Source: Alteribacillus sp. YIM 98480
GTDB lineage: Bacteria > Bacillota > Bacilli > Bacillales > Marinococcaceae
Direction of reading: 5' to 3'
Assembly: GCF_009765375.1 (NCBI RefSeq)
Contig: NZ_VTOK01000001.1
Coordinates: forward strand, 434,001 to 498,000
Length of the DNA: 64,000 nucleotides
Below are positions 52,181-61,478 of the stretch, in pieces (position 1 is the stretch's first letter; each line of letters opens with the position of its first letter). The notes below the pieces were generated by a model, which was not told the origin of the DNA, searched no databases, and was given only the letters and a program-made list of their open reading frames with translations. The position numbers and the translations under genes are program-made.

Positions 52181-52210
52181 ATTGTACCCAAAAGTGATTG
52201 GTTAAAACAA
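52181..52210 (-). promoter_or_regulatory. Promoter of the cargo-encapsulin operon
   Basis: On the minus strand TTGTTT, 18 bases, TACAAT, ending about 35 bases before the cargo start codon. No full Fur box is seen here. Confidence 0.5.
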
Positions 52211-52371
52211 GTTAATTGAAAGAATTATGAGCAATTTACCCCAAAAAATGTTCTGGTATAAAGAGGGATGGTAAATTCTTCTATAGGATACTTTCAGAAA
52301 AAAACCTGCTTTGCTGCCAGTCTTAAGAGAATTAACTACGAAATGAAATAGAAAAAAAAGGGGGGACAATT

Positions 52372-53040
52372 ATGGGATTAGACCAACAAACCAAATATGT
52401 ACTCTACCAGTTAGAAAAACCTGGTGCTCCTAATTTGCACTCCCTTTCAACAGAGCGGGCAAGAGATGCGTTTGTAAAAATGTTTACGCGGCAGGAAGAA
52501 ACGGTTCCAGTTGGAAATGTCGAAATCTATCCATTGAAGGGTCAGCTGGTTACATTGCCGTACGAGTATACTATCCTAAAGTTGAGCGTGAAACTTATCC
52601 CGCTCTCGTAGACTATCATGGAGAGGGTTGGGTGATTGGCAGTATGGAGAGTCATGATGGTTTATGCCGAGCCATTATATACGCAGCGGAATTTGTCACT
52701 ATTTCAGTAGATTATAGATTGGCACCAGAATATAAATTTCCTGCTGCTGTGAAGAATACTTATGCAGTTGCAGAATATGTTTACCAGCATGCGGAAGATT
52801 TTAAGGCTGACAAATCCAAAATTGCAGTAGGAGGAGATAGTGCAGGTGGAAATTCAGCGGCAGTCGTAACGCATCTTGCTAAAATATGAGCACTCCGCTA
52901 ATTGCTTATCAATTACTATTATATCCAACCATGGGAGTATCAAACACACCTTCTGGTTCCATGAAAGAAAATTCACAAGGCTACTTTTTAACAGAGGAGA
53001 TGATGACGTGGTTTCGAAACCAATACTTACATTCTCTCTA
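52372..53040 (+). pseudogene. Broken HSL-family alpha/beta hydrolase
   Basis: Three frames together follow an HSL esterase: MGLDQQTKYVLYQLEK..LSTERARDAF (52372-52600); then YPALVDYHGEGWVIGSMESHDGLCR, SVDYRLAPEYKFPAAV and GGDSAGGNSAAVV (52590-52889); then STPLIAYQLLLYPTMG..GYFLTEEMMTWFRNQYL (52886-53030). Two frameshifts, loss of the C-terminal Asp/His part, and HGEG in place of HGGG show it is inactive. The intact relative is at 5970. Confidence 0.88.
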
Positions 53041-53144
53041 CTTACATTATACTCCTAATTATAAATTATTTATAGACTACTCTTTCTATAGTTCCTGTCC
53101 TATACTGTTATATACAAATCTAAAAATATATGAGGTGTAACAGT

Positions 53145-53561
53145 ATGAATGATAAAAAAGATGTCTTAGATAATGGTCCTTTCTTTCATGGTACTAAAGC
53201 AGAACTAAAAATTGGAGATCTATTAAAATCGCAACATTTATCAAATTACCAAGACAAAAAATCTAACTATATTTATTTCACTGCAACATTAGATGCTGCT
53301 AAATGGGGCGCTGAATTAGCAACATCTAAATCAAAAGAAAGGATTTATATTGTAGAACCATTAGGTGATTTTGAAAATGATCCGAACCTAACTGACAAAA
53401 AATTTCCTGGAAACCCAACACGCTCTTATAGGTCTAAATCGCCTTTGAAAATAATAGCGGAATTAAGTTCATGGGAAAGACATTCCGATGAAGAAATAAA
53501 TCATATGCTTACGTCTATAAAAAAGTTACGTGAACAAGGAAAAGATGTAATATACGATTAA
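53145..53561 (+). CDS. arr: Rifamycin ADP-ribosyltransferase (Arr family)
   Basis: 138 residues. Carries FFHGTKAELKIGDLL, NYIYFTATLDAAKWGAELA, RIYIVEPLGDFENDPNLTDKKFPGNPTRSYRSKSPLKI and SWERHSDEEI, the full Arr pattern from N- to C-terminus. Arr transfers ADP-ribose from NAD to a hydroxyl of rifampicin-type drugs. It sits inside a decayed region, right after a truncated esterase, which suggests arrival by transfer. RBS TGAGGTG; start 53145. Confidence 0.93.
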   Translation: MNDKKDVLDNGPFFHGTKAELKIGDLLKSQHLSNYQDKKSNYIYFTATLDAAKWGAELATSKSKERIYIVEPLGDFENDPNLTDKKFPGNPTRSYRSKSPLKIIAELSSWERHSDEEINHMLTSIKKLREQGKDVIYD

Positions 53562-53757
53562 CCTTCAACGTCTATAAAGTCATGACTTAAAAGAATTTTA
53601 CAATTGTTTTTTCGTTTCCACGCCAGAACGCACCTAGATGTGCAAAAAATAGACCTTAAGTGTTGCACCCAATGAGGCTATCACATTCCTGCCCAATACT
53701 AACGTAAAGAAAAGGCGACTGTTCATATTGAATAATCGTCCCCGTTAGCTTTACTAA
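53562..53757. other. Intergenic stretch, nothing recognised
   Basis: Low-GC sequence with short complementary pieces near 53640-53760 but no gene, clear terminator or known repeat. Confidence 0.3.
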
Positions 53758-53967
53758 TCACTTTTCTTCATATTGTAATATCGCTAAACATATCATTCCA
53801 ATTGATAAAAATGTGATTGGGCTACTTACTTCAATAGACCCTTGAATAACCAAAACAATTGTAACTACACCAATTCCTAATGGAACTGCTCTTAGAATAA
53901 GTCTAATCCATTTCCTAAATATTCTTGCCCCCCAAGACCACTTTGTAAGAAAATTAAGACGTATCAT
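53758..53967 (-). CDS. Possible small membrane protein, 69 aa
   Basis: Positively charged N-terminus (KWSWGARIFRKWIRLILR) and two hydrophobic helices (about 28-44, 48-63) ending LQYEEK. No good RBS precedes the ATG and no family is recognised, so it may be spurious or a remnant. Confidence 0.35.
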   Translation of the reverse strand: MIRLNFLTKWSWGARIFRKWIRLILRAVPLGIGVVTIVLVIQGSIEVSSPITFLSIGMICLAILQYEEK

Positions 53968-54370
53968 TGACTCTTATATTTTACTGCTCCGTTAGTTTAA
54001 GTACATCTTTTCACAGACTCTCTGGTACTCTTAATATTATTTTAACATATATATCCAAAAACCTTGGTAAGCACACTATAAATCACACACAAAATCACAA
54101 CAAATTCACATACCCTCTAATAATTATTTCCACCTCTGAGAATTTACCGGTGATATAATATGTGAATTTATAATAAAAATCCCATAGTTCCTAATATGAC
54201 AATGAAAAACGCACGGTGAATTGATTGTTACCCCCAAAGGTTAGAGTTCTTTATACGATCATAGATTGGAAAAATCCAGCGATTGGGTTGCGTCGGTATC
54301 CTTGAAGTACTGGGGAAAAACCTAACTCCAATACACGCGGTTTCTCATAAATTTAACGGCGTGGGTGCCT
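53968..54370. other. Low-GC intergenic stretch, nothing recognised
   Basis: AC-rich run near 54080-54110; the part at 54210-54345 is more GC-balanced and may be remnant sequence. No supported gene or RNA. Confidence 0.3.
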
Positions 54371-54610
54371 TTAATATTGTTTCTTATAATGTAACCATTT
54401 GATTTCCAATTCGACAGCTTCATTAACGCAATCATGTACAAAAGCCTCAAATTCATCCATATCTAGTTCTGGATTTTGTTTTCTTGCATTTAAAAATATT
54501 AATAAAGGACTGACATGAATTGTTCATCCCGATTGATAAAATTAATAATTTTTGCAGTGCCTAAATTTTTTTCATTTCGTGCAAGATTATAAAAGAACGC
54601 AAAAAACTAT
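54371..54610 (-). pseudogene. Remnant of ribonucleotide reductase beta subunit (NrdB/NrdF-like)
   Basis: On the minus strand FFYNLARNEKNLGTAKIINFINRDEQF runs from about 54605, then after a frameshift SPLLIFLNARKQNPE..DEFEAFVHDCVNEAVELEIKWL ends at TAA 54371. These follow the class I RNR small-subunit C-terminal half (INFINRDE..H and EAVELEIxW). The iron-binding N-terminal half is missing. Possibly a phage- or plasmid-derived fragment. Confidence 0.7.
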
Positions 54611-54687
54611 ATATCCTATAACGGGTTAACGTCAAGTATGTTTAAATATTAAGAGAATAAGTGAAAATCAAGTATGAGGTGAAAAGC

Positions 54688-55272
54688 ATGTCTTTCAAAC
54701 CAATAGAATCTACATTTTTTAATCAGCCAACACTTGAAATGGCAAAAAAATTGCTGGGGCAGATTTTAGTAAAAGAAACGGAGGCAGGATTGGCGGCTGG
54801 ACGTATTGTGGAAACCGAAGCCTATATGGGTCCTGATGACAAGGCTGCGCACAGCTATGGAAATAGACGTACAAAGCGTACAGAGGTTATGTTTGGACCT
54901 CCTGGGTACGTGTATACTTATGAAATGCATACGCACTGTTTAGTTAATGTAGTTTGTGAAAAACCAGGGATGCCGCAAGCCGTATTAATAAGAGCTGTAG
55001 AACCAGTTGAAGGCATTGAGTTGATGTATAAGCGTCGGGGGGATAAAAAAGCAATAAATTTAACAAACGGACCTGGCAAGCTAACCAAAGCACTTGGTAT
55101 TATCAAAGCTGACTATGGCAGGCCGTTTTATGAAAAGCCTCTATATATAGCCGAAGGTCAAGCGCCCTCATCGATTACAAGTGGACCGCGGATTGGGATT
55201 GAAAACACGGGTGAAGCAAAAGACTATCCATGGAGATTTTGGGAATCGAATAATCCCTATGTATCAAAATAA
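54688..55272 (+). CDS. 3-methyladenine DNA glycosylase (AAG/MPG family)
   Basis: 194 residues: LAKKLLGQILVKETEAG, GRIVETEAYMGPDDKAAHSYGNRRTKRTEVMFGPPGYVYTYEMH..CLNVV-like segment and NLTNGPGKLTKALGI, and ENTGEAKDYPWRF. This is the full alkyladenine glycosylase fold with the catalytic Glu in VETEAY. It removes alkylated purines from DNA. The start at 54688 follows GAGGTGAAAAGC. Confidence 0.92.
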   Translation: MSFKPIESTFFNQPTLEMAKKLLGQILVKETEAGLAAGRIVETEAYMGPDDKAAHSYGNRRTKRTEVMFGPPGYVYTYEMHTHCLVNVVCEKPGMPQAVLIRAVEPVEGIELMYKRRGDKKAINLTNGPGKLTKALGIIKADYGRPFYEKPLYIAEGQAPSSITSGPRIGIENTGEAKDYPWRFWESNNPYVSK

Positions 55273-55377
55273 AGAGTTAGTATTTCCAAACCTATCCTTT
55301 GACAATAATAAATGTCCCTTGTATCCTAATTAAACGTAGAATTCCTACTAAAACGATAAATTTTGAGGTGATTATAA

Positions 55378-56625
55378 ATGCAAGCTAAGGTTCAGCCTGT
55401 TTCAGAGCAAAAAAGTTCAGGAAAAGACAGCAGTTCTTTAAAGCAGGCTCAAACGCCGCTTGTAATAGGAGGTTTAATTGCTGCAGCAATTCTCTTTATT
55501 TTCCTGTCGTTTACCCAGAACATCGTGCAGCCAATGCTGCTTATTATAGGACTTTTATTAGGATACACTTTGTTTCATGCACGCTTTGGCTTTACTTCAG
55601 CTTTTCGACGGTTTATGTCGGTAGGTAATGGTCAAGCATTAAGGTCCCATATGATAATGCTTGCAGCCGCAGTCACTCTGTTTGCTCCGATCTTAGCAAC
55701 AGGTTTCACTTTTTTTGACGGGACAGCAGAAGGCTATGTAGCTCCCATAGGAGTGAGTCTTTTTGTTGGTGCGTTTATGTTTGGAATCGGTATGCAGCTT
55801 GGAGGAGGCTGTGCTTCAGGAACACTTTATGCTGTTGGTGGTGGAAGATCGGTGATGTTTATCACTTTGCTTTTCTTCATCATAGGTGCGACTATTGGTG
55901 CTTATCATTTTGATTTTTGGACAAATGATTTGCCGGCTTTTGAGCCAATTTCTTTAGCAACCTCTACAGGACTTGGATATGTTGGAGCCTGGTTTGTTTC
56001 TATTCTATTTTTCGGACTCATCTTTATTATCACGCTGCAAATAGAAAAGAAAAAGAATCCGCCAAAAATGGCGGCTTTGCCTTCCGCAAAAGGGTGGAAA
56101 CGAATTTTTCGTGGATCATGGCCATTAATAACAGCTGCAGTAGTACTTGCCTTTTTAAACGCTTTAACCTTAATGACTCGCGGCCAGCCGTGGGGAATTA
56201 CGTCCGCATTTGCTCTTTGGGGATCAAAAGCAGCTGAAGCGGCTGGAATTGATGTATCCAGCTGGGGATATTGGCAAGCAAATGCAGAGCAGCTGCAGGC
56301 TTCTATTTTTGCAGACTCGACTACAGTCTTAAATATTGGTGTTATTTTAGGAGCTTTTCTTGCCTCAGCTGCAGGCGGACTTTTTAGGTTTAATAATATT
56401 ACGCGGAAAAATGCTGCAGCTTCTATCATTGGTGGTTTACTGATGGGATATGGAGCCCGTCTTGCCTTTGGTTGTAATATCGGTGCATACTTTGGAGGAA
56501 TTGCATCCTTTAGTCTGCACGGTTATATTTGGGGTGTGCTTGCTCTTGCTGGAACATTTTCAGCGCTGTTCTTACGCCCGCTATTTGGTCTTTCCGTACC
56601 CAAATCTAAAGATTCGTTCTGTTAA
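55378..56625 (+). CDS. YeeE/YedE-family sulfur (thiosulfate/selenium) transporter
   Basis: 415 residues, about ten membrane helices. Two family signature loops: GMQLGGGCASGTLYAVGGGR near 140-160 and MGYGARLAFGCNIGAYFGG near 360, each with the conserved cysteine. YeeE proteins import thiosulfate; YedE relatives are tied to selenium metabolism. No TusA/sulfurtransferase gene follows. Single gene with its own terminator. Confidence 0.9.
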   Translation: MQAKVQPVSEQKSSGKDSSSLKQAQTPLVIGGLIAAAILFIFLSFTQNIVQPMLLIIGLLLGYTLFHARFGFTSAFRRFMSVGNGQALRSHMIMLAAAVTLFAPILATGFTFFDGTAEGYVAPIGVSLFVGAFMFGIGMQLGGGCASGTLYAVGGGRSVMFITLLFFIIGATIGAYHFDFWTNDLPAFEPISLATSTGLGYVGAWFVSILFFGLIFIITLQIEKKKNPPKMAALPSAKGWKRIFRGSWPLITAAVVLAFLNALTLMTRGQPWGITSAFALWGSKAAEAAGIDVSSWGYWQANAEQLQASIFADSTTVLNIGVILGAFLASAAGGLFRFNNITRKNAAASIIGGLLMGYGARLAFGCNIGAYFGGIASFSLHGYIWGVLALAGTFSALFLRPLFGLSVPKSKDSFC

Positions 56626-56630
56626 AATAA

Positions 56631-56673
56631 AAACAGCCTTGAGGATCATTCAACCCTCAGGCTGTTTTTTTCT
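56631..56673. terminator. Bidirectional terminator
   Basis: AAACAGCCTTGAGG pairs with CCTCAGGCTGTTT, followed by TTTTTCT; A-rich on the other side, serving the convergent sirtuin gene too. Confidence 0.85.
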
Positions 56674-57388
56674 ATAGAAACTTATTTGTTTCCTCTAAAG
56701 CCTCACTAATGCTGTGTTCTTGAATCACTAAATCAGCATGATCGTCAAGTTCAGTAGTCGTTTTATTAATTATAACAAGTTTTGCTCCGTTTTCTTTTGC
56801 TTCAGCTGGGAATGCTGAAGCTGGTGCCACAGATAAACTTGAACCCAGCACAATGAATAAATCGGCTTTTGCTGTTTCTTGCTCAGCAAATAATATTGCT
56901 TTTTCTGGCAGCATTTCTCCAAATAAAACGACATTAGGGCGAAAAAAACCTCCGCATTCGGGGCAAGTAGTTTTATTTTCGAGGTAAGCCTCACTAGATA
57001 GTTTATATCCGCAATTATGACAGCGAAGGGCAGCAATAGACCCATGAAGCTCTGCCATGTTTTTGCTGCCGGCTTTTGAATGGAGACCGTCAACATTTTG
57101 TGTAATAAGACTTTGCAGGAGCCCGCGATGTTCCCAGTCTGCCAGTGCATAGTGGCCGTTATTGGGCTTTACTTCTTCTAGAGCTTTTATTCTTGATTGA
57201 TAAAAAGAAAAGAAGGCTTTCCTGTTGTTTTGCAAGGCTTCGGTACTTGCTAAAGCGATAGGATCACGATCTTTCCATATCCCTTTGTTAGAACGAAAGT
57301 CAGGCAACCCGCTTTCAGTTGACATTCCAGCCCCTGTCATAACCACAGTGTAGTTCGCATTTTTTATCCAACCTGCTAGTTTTTCCAC
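56672..57388 (-). CDS. NAD-dependent protein deacylase (sirtuin)
   Basis: 238 residues: MTGAGMSTESGLPDFRS, TQNVDGLHSKAG, catalytic His in ELHGS, zinc cysteines in CHNCG and CPECGG, RPNVVLFGEMLP and VLGSSLSV. Complete Sir2 fold, removing acetyl groups from lysines using NAD. GTG start after GAGGTGATAAC. Confidence 0.93.
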   Translation of the reverse strand: MEKLAGWIKNANYTVVMTGAGMSTESGLPDFRSNKGIWKDRDPIALASTEALQNNRKAFFSFYQSRIKALEEVKPNNGHYALADWEHRGLLQSLITQNVDGLHSKAGSKNMAELHGSIAALRCHNCGYKLSSEAYLENKTTCPECGGFFRPNVVLFGEMLPEKAILFAEQETAKADLFIVLGSSLSVAPASAFPAEAKENGAKLVIINKTTTELDDHADLVIQEHSISEALEETNKFL

Positions 57389-57424
57389 GTTATCACCTCT
57401 AACTGCCCTTTACGGGGAGGACTG

Positions 57425-58474
57425 TTAATTTTCCATCACATTTTCTGCATGTTCTATTTCTTTTTGCAATTCATCTAAAATTTCAGCACCATCTTGACCT
57501 ACTTCTTCTTTGTAAGTATCAAAAACTTGTTGACTTTTTTCTCGAAAAGCATTTCTTTCTTCATCAGAAAGCTCGGTGATCTCCACTTCATTGTCTGATT
57601 GAATAGACTCCAGTGCTTCTTCATTCCGTTTTTCTTGAATCTTAAAAGACTCTTCTGCAAGTTCTTCAATGGTGTCATCCACTTTATCTTGAATGTCTTC
57701 TGGCAAGCTTTCATAATAATCAGGATTAACTGCGGTCGTCGTAGCGTACAACGCGTGTCTTGAGTCAATCAAGTAATTCTGGACTTCATGAAAGTTCATT
57801 TCTTCTACAGCAAAAAAAGGATTTTCTTGTCCATCAATCATATTAAGCTGCAGCCCGCTGTACACTTCCTCATATGCCATGGGGGTTGGATTAGCCCCAT
57901 ATGCTTCATATGAAGCTGTAAGAAGCGGAGATGGAATGGTGCGGAATTTTAACCCGCTAAAATCGGCGGGCTCAGAAATATTATTGTTTGACGTCCATTG
58001 TTGAAATCCTTCGGTCCAGTAGTCCAGTACTTTGATATTTTTTTCTTCGTAGAGCTGTGACAGCTGATCAAGCGCATCGCTTTCATTTAATACTTTTTGG
58101 TTCACTTCCATATTATCGGAAAATAAAAAATGGAGTACAAATAATTGGTTTTCAGGTACCATTGTACCCGTGTTACCAGGTGAAACGATAGCAAAATCGA
58201 TTGCTCCGATTTGCAGTTGTTCTGCTTGCTGGGTGGCATCCCCTAATTGGCCGACAGGGTAAATTTCCACCACGACACGGCCGTCTGTTTTCTTTTCTAT
58301 TTTTTCCTTAAAAGCCTCTGCATAGTCATTTTGAACACTATCTGGAGATTCTTCATGGGCAAAACGAAAAACATATTCAGGGCCTTCATCCCCGCGCTGT
58401 GTTTCAGTGGGGCTTTTACATCCCGCCGGTATTAGCAAACAAGAAGCGATTGCTATAATAATAAATTTCTGCAT
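57425..58474 (-). CDS. dctP: DctP-type TRAP substrate-binding lipoprotein
   Basis: 349 residues. Lipobox IPAGC (Cys19). Mature part: YVFRFAHEESPDSVQNDYAEAFKEKIEKKTDGRVVVEIYPVGQLGDATQQAEQLQIGAIDFAIVSPG, LDYWTEGFQQWTSN, LKFRTIPSPL. Binds a carboxylate; partner of the permeases encoded upstream on the same strand. Its ATG overlaps the dctM stop. Confidence 0.93.
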   Translation of the reverse strand: MQKFIIIAIASCLLIPAGCKSPTETQRGDEGPEYVFRFAHEESPDSVQNDYAEAFKEKIEKKTDGRVVVEIYPVGQLGDATQQAEQLQIGAIDFAIVSPGNTGTMVPENQLFVLHFLFSDNMEVNQKVLNESDALDQLSQLYEEKNIKVLDYWTEGFQQWTSNNNISEPADFSGLKFRTIPSPLLTASYEAYGANPTPMAYEEVYSGLQLNMIDGQENPFFAVEEMNFHEVQNYLIDSRHALYATTTAVNPDYYESLPEDIQDKVDDTIEELAEESFKIQEKRNEEALESIQSDNEVEITELSDEERNAFREKSQQVFDTYKEEVGQDGAEILDELQKEIEHAENVMEN

Positions 58475-59775
58475 TATGTGCCACCTCCTGAAGCTTCCGG
58501 TGTAAAGTATTCATAGATGAGAATGAGCTCTGGAAACAGGATAAATAGGGCAGATGCAAAAAGCAGTATTAGAATAAATGGCCATGAGCCTCTAATAATC
58601 TCCGTATATGGTCTTTCAAAAACGGCAACAGCTGTAAATATATCGACTCCAAAAGGAGGGGTTGCTGAACCAATAGCAGCTTGCAAGGTAATGATAACTC
58701 CTAAAGCGATCGGATCCACTCCTGCTTCGGTTGCTACAGGGAAGAAAATAGGAGTTAAAATAAGAATAACAACTAATGGATCAACAAACATACAGCCAAT
58801 AAAGAAGAATACAGCAACTATAAACAATACATACGTTTGAGAAGGATCACTGCCGATCACTGTATCTGTAATAGCCTCAGGCAGCTTTGCATAAGAAAGC
58901 ATCCAAGACATAGCTGTGCCGGCTGCGACTAATATGAAAACTGCTGCTGTTACAACTGCCGTCGATTCAGCAATTTGCGGAATATCTTTTAGATTTAATT
59001 TCTGGTAAACGAGTACTTCTAAAATAAATGCATAACCGACACTCACGGCTGCTGCTTCTGTCGGACTAAATATTCCTGTATAAATTCCTCCAATAATAAT
59101 GACAGGAAAACCAAGAGGAAGAATTGCTTTTTTAAAGGTATAGAGCCTTTCTTGCCAGGGTGCTTTTTTTTCTCTGCCTTGTAAATTGTGTAAGCGGGCA
59201 AGCAGATAACTATATACTGCGAACATAAGAAATATTAAAAGACCAGGAAAAATTCCGGCAATAAACAAGTCGCCAACAGAAGTACCCGTAACGACAGCAT
59301 ACATAATCATACTGATACTTGGTGGAATCATTAAAGCTAAATCACTTGCATTAATTATAAGCGGTATGGCTTGTTTTTCTTTATACCCAGTAGCTAACAA
59401 CTGTTCACGCATCGGTTTACCTACTGCAACCACTGTTGCCTGGGTGGAACCTGAGATAGATCCAAACATCGTACAGGCAGCAGCAGTAGTGATTGCATAA
59501 CCTCCTCGAATGTGGCCGATAAAACTGCTGATCATATCAAGCAATCGTTTTGACGTATTACCAGCTGACATTATATCTGCGGCAAAAATAAACATAGGCA
59601 CTGCAAGAAGCACAAAAGATTGCAGTCCAGCGTAATACTGTTGAATGAGAACGACAGGGTCTAATTCCGGAAAATAGATTAGTATTAATATAATAGGAGC
59701 AGCAATCATAGGCACTTTCATAGAAAAGCCAGCAAAAAGAAATCCAAACAATACGAGAAGAAGAACCCAAATCAT
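58474..59775 (-). CDS. dctM: TRAP transporter large permease DctM
   Basis: 433 residues with about 12 membrane helices: FAADIMSAGNTSKRLLDMISSFIGHIRGGYA, TMFGSISGSTQATVVAVGKPM, ALMIPPSISMIMYAV, ATPPFGVDIFTAVAV. It couples substrate uptake to an ion gradient. Overlaps dctQ by four bases. Confidence 0.94.
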   Translation of the reverse strand: MIWVLLLVLFGFLFAGFSMKVPMIAAPIILILIYFPELDPVVLIQQYYAGLQSFVLLAVPMFIFAADIMSAGNTSKRLLDMISSFIGHIRGGYAITTAAACTMFGSISGSTQATVVAVGKPMREQLLATGYKEKQAIPLIINASDLALMIPPSISMIMYAVVTGTSVGDLFIAGIFPGLLIFLMFAVYSYLLARLHNLQGREKKAPWQERLYTFKKAILPLGFPVIIIGGIYTGIFSPTEAAAVSVGYAFILEVLVYQKLNLKDIPQIAESTAVVTAAVFILVAAGTAMSWMLSYAKLPEAITDTVIGSDPSQTYVLFIVAVFFFIGCMFVDPLVVILILTPIFFPVATEAGVDPIALGVIITLQAAIGSATPPFGVDIFTAVAVFERPYTEIIRGSWPFILILLFASALFILFPELILIYEYFTPEASGGGT

Positions 59776-60302
59776 GAAGTCTCACCTTCTTTCTCCATGA
59801 CTTTCTCTGTCCCTTCGTGGATTCCCTTACGCTTTACATTACGCAAAAAGGTCCGTAAATATTGGATCCCCCCAGCTAGAAAGCCGATTGGCATAACCCC
59901 AATTAATATGTAGAGAGGGATTCTCAAGGCAGGTGTTACGCGTTGTAAATTTTCTACTGTTAACATATATCTTGCAGACAAATAAGCAAGATATAACAGG
60001 AGTAAAGAAGTAAAAAAAGATATGACTAACATCATATTTTTCTTTGCACGGAAGGAAAGTAATTCTAAAATCGCGGTCATGCTAAGATGCCGTCCTTTAC
60101 GAGCAGCATAACTGATTCCTATAAAGGTAATGACCACTACGAAAAATTCCCCTGTTTCTTCTGTGAATGTCCAGCTTTCATTAAATATAGAACGGCTGAC
60201 AACATTTCCAATAAGAATAAGCGTCATTAGTATAATAGAATAGCTGATGATCACTCTTTCGAGCATGGCAAAAAAGTCGTCTACCCGTTGCAGCATAAGC
60301 AA
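59772..60302 (-). CDS. dctQ: TRAP transporter small permease DctQ
   Basis: 176 residues, four membrane helices (about 18-38, 50-66, 88-108, 128-150). Shows IGNVVSRSIFNESWTFTEETGEFFVVVITFIGISYAARKGRHL, the usual DctQ pattern with an ARKGRHL-like motif. First gene of the operon. Confidence 0.92.
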   Translation of the reverse strand: MLMLQRVDDFFAMLERVIISYSIILMTLILIGNVVSRSIFNESWTFTEETGEFFVVVITFIGISYAARKGRHLSMTAILELLSFRAKKNMMLVISFFTSLLLLYLAYLSARYMLTVENLQRVTPALRIPLYILIGVMPIGFLAGGIQYLRTFLRNVKRKGIHEGTEKVMEKEGETS

Positions 60303-60374
60303 TCTCTCCTTTCTTTCATTGTCTACCCAAATAAATGTTTGCTTAATCTTAAAATTTTTTCCGTAAATACGTAC

Positions 60375-60389
60375 TGAAAATGATTCTCT
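60375..60389. promoter_or_regulatory. Weak Fur-box-like sequence upstream of dctQMP
   Basis: TGAAAATGATTCTCT keeps most positions of the 7-1-7 Fur consensus. It lies 73 bases upstream of dctQ. Only suggestive. Confidence 0.25.
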
Positions 60390-60504
60390 TAGCTTTCAGA
60401 GATAAATTTATCCTCAAGATAAGAAAGGATGCTTTCTGCTATATGATGCTGAGTTTTCTTTTTTGCCGCAATTAGAGGGAAAACAGAGAGGAGTTCTATA
60501 CATC

Positions 60505-60542
60505 ATAAAAAAAGAGCTATCCGTCAATTGGACAGCTCTTGT
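60505..60542 (-). terminator. Terminator of the tRNA gene
   Basis: On the minus strand AAGAGCTGTCC pairs with GGATAGCTCTT (one mismatch), followed by TTTTTT. Confidence 0.75.
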
Positions 60543-60583
60543 ATTAAAAAAATTATACTATTAGGAATAAAAAGGAGAAAGGT

Positions 60584-60671
60584 TGGTGCGGCTGAGAGGA
60601 TTCGAACCTCCAAGGGCGTAATGCCCACACGGACCTGAACCGTGCGCGTCTGCCAGTTCCGCCACAACCGC
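60584..60671 (-). tRNA. tRNA-Leu (anticodon CAG)
   Basis: 88 nt including encoded CCA. Acceptor GCGGTTG pairs with CAGCCGC; anticodon stem CACGG/CCGTG with loop TTCAGGT gives CAG (reads CUG). A long variable arm (GGGC..GCCC) marks a class II tRNA, and GGTTCGAATCC forms the T arm. Confidence 0.95.
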
Positions 60672-60781
60672 AAGCCAGATTATATTATAAAAGTAGAATG
60701 CCAACATTGCAAGAGTAAATCCCGGAAAATTAATGGTAAAATAAAAATATCATAGATTCAGAGAGAAAGTAGTGTCCATAT

Positions 60782-61432
60782 ATGACATCATCAAATGGGG
60801 ATCGTTCAAAAATAGATATTACATATGAAGTAATTATGGTTCTTTTGGCCGCTGCTTCTGTAGGAACTTTGTGGTATGACACAGGGGTGGACGGTTATCT
60901 GATTTGGGGAACATGGGGAGTTTTTTTTCTTGACTTTTTATACCGGCTGGTTATGAGCGAAAACAAATGGAAATTTGTAAAAGCAAATCCATTTATCGTT
61001 ATAGCAGTCATACCGCTTGATGCTGTCTTCCAAGTGGCAAGAGCAGCTAGAATACTACATTTATTAAGACTAAAAACAATAACAAAATATTATACAATGC
61101 CGTTTGTGCGGTTTTTAAAACAACAAAATCTCGCCGTTATTGTATCTTTGTCTTTTGTATTTCTTTTTATCGTCATTATTCCTCTTTATTATCTAGAACC
61201 AGAAATTGACGGTTATATAGAAGCATTTTGGAGCGGATTGCTGTCTTTTGTATTATTTGGAAGGTCTAATTTTGACCCAACAACGATGACAGGGCATATT
61301 ATTTTAGTTCTTCTCAGCATTCTCGGGGTAGTTTTTTATGGCCTTATGATTAGTACGATTTTTGATACTATCTATCAATCGAATTATGTACAGAAGATTT
61401 TACAAAAGTGGAAAAAATATTCTAAATCATAA
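60782..61432 (+). CDS. Ion-channel-like membrane protein with non-canonical filter
   Basis: 216 residues, about six helices. An arginine-rich S4-like helix (RAARILHLLRLKTITKYY) followed by a pore-like region LEPEIDGYIEAFWSGLLSFVLFGRSNFDPTTMTGHIILVLLSILGVVFYG. The usual potassium filter TxGYG is absent; FGRSNFD occupies that place. It belongs to the voltage-gated-channel superfamily by layout, but selectivity is unclear. RBS is weak. Confidence 0.75.
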   Translation: MTSSNGDRSKIDITYEVIMVLLAAASVGTLWYDTGVDGYLIWGTWGVFFLDFLYRLVMSENKWKFVKANPFIVIAVIPLDAVFQVARAARILHLLRLKTITKYYTMPFVRFLKQQNLAVIVSLSFVFLFIVIIPLYYLEPEIDGYIEAFWSGLLSFVLFGRSNFDPTTMTGHIILVLLSILGVVFYGLMISTIFDTIYQSNYVQKILQKWKKYSKS

Positions 61433-61478
61433 TGGGGGTTCATAAGATGAGTTAAAACGGATAAAGGCAGGTGTCAGC

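Noticed and set aside
54210-54345. Group I intron or structured RNA next to the RNR remnant
   Set aside because: nrdF genes of Bacillus phages can hold introns, but I could not find the conserved core elements here.
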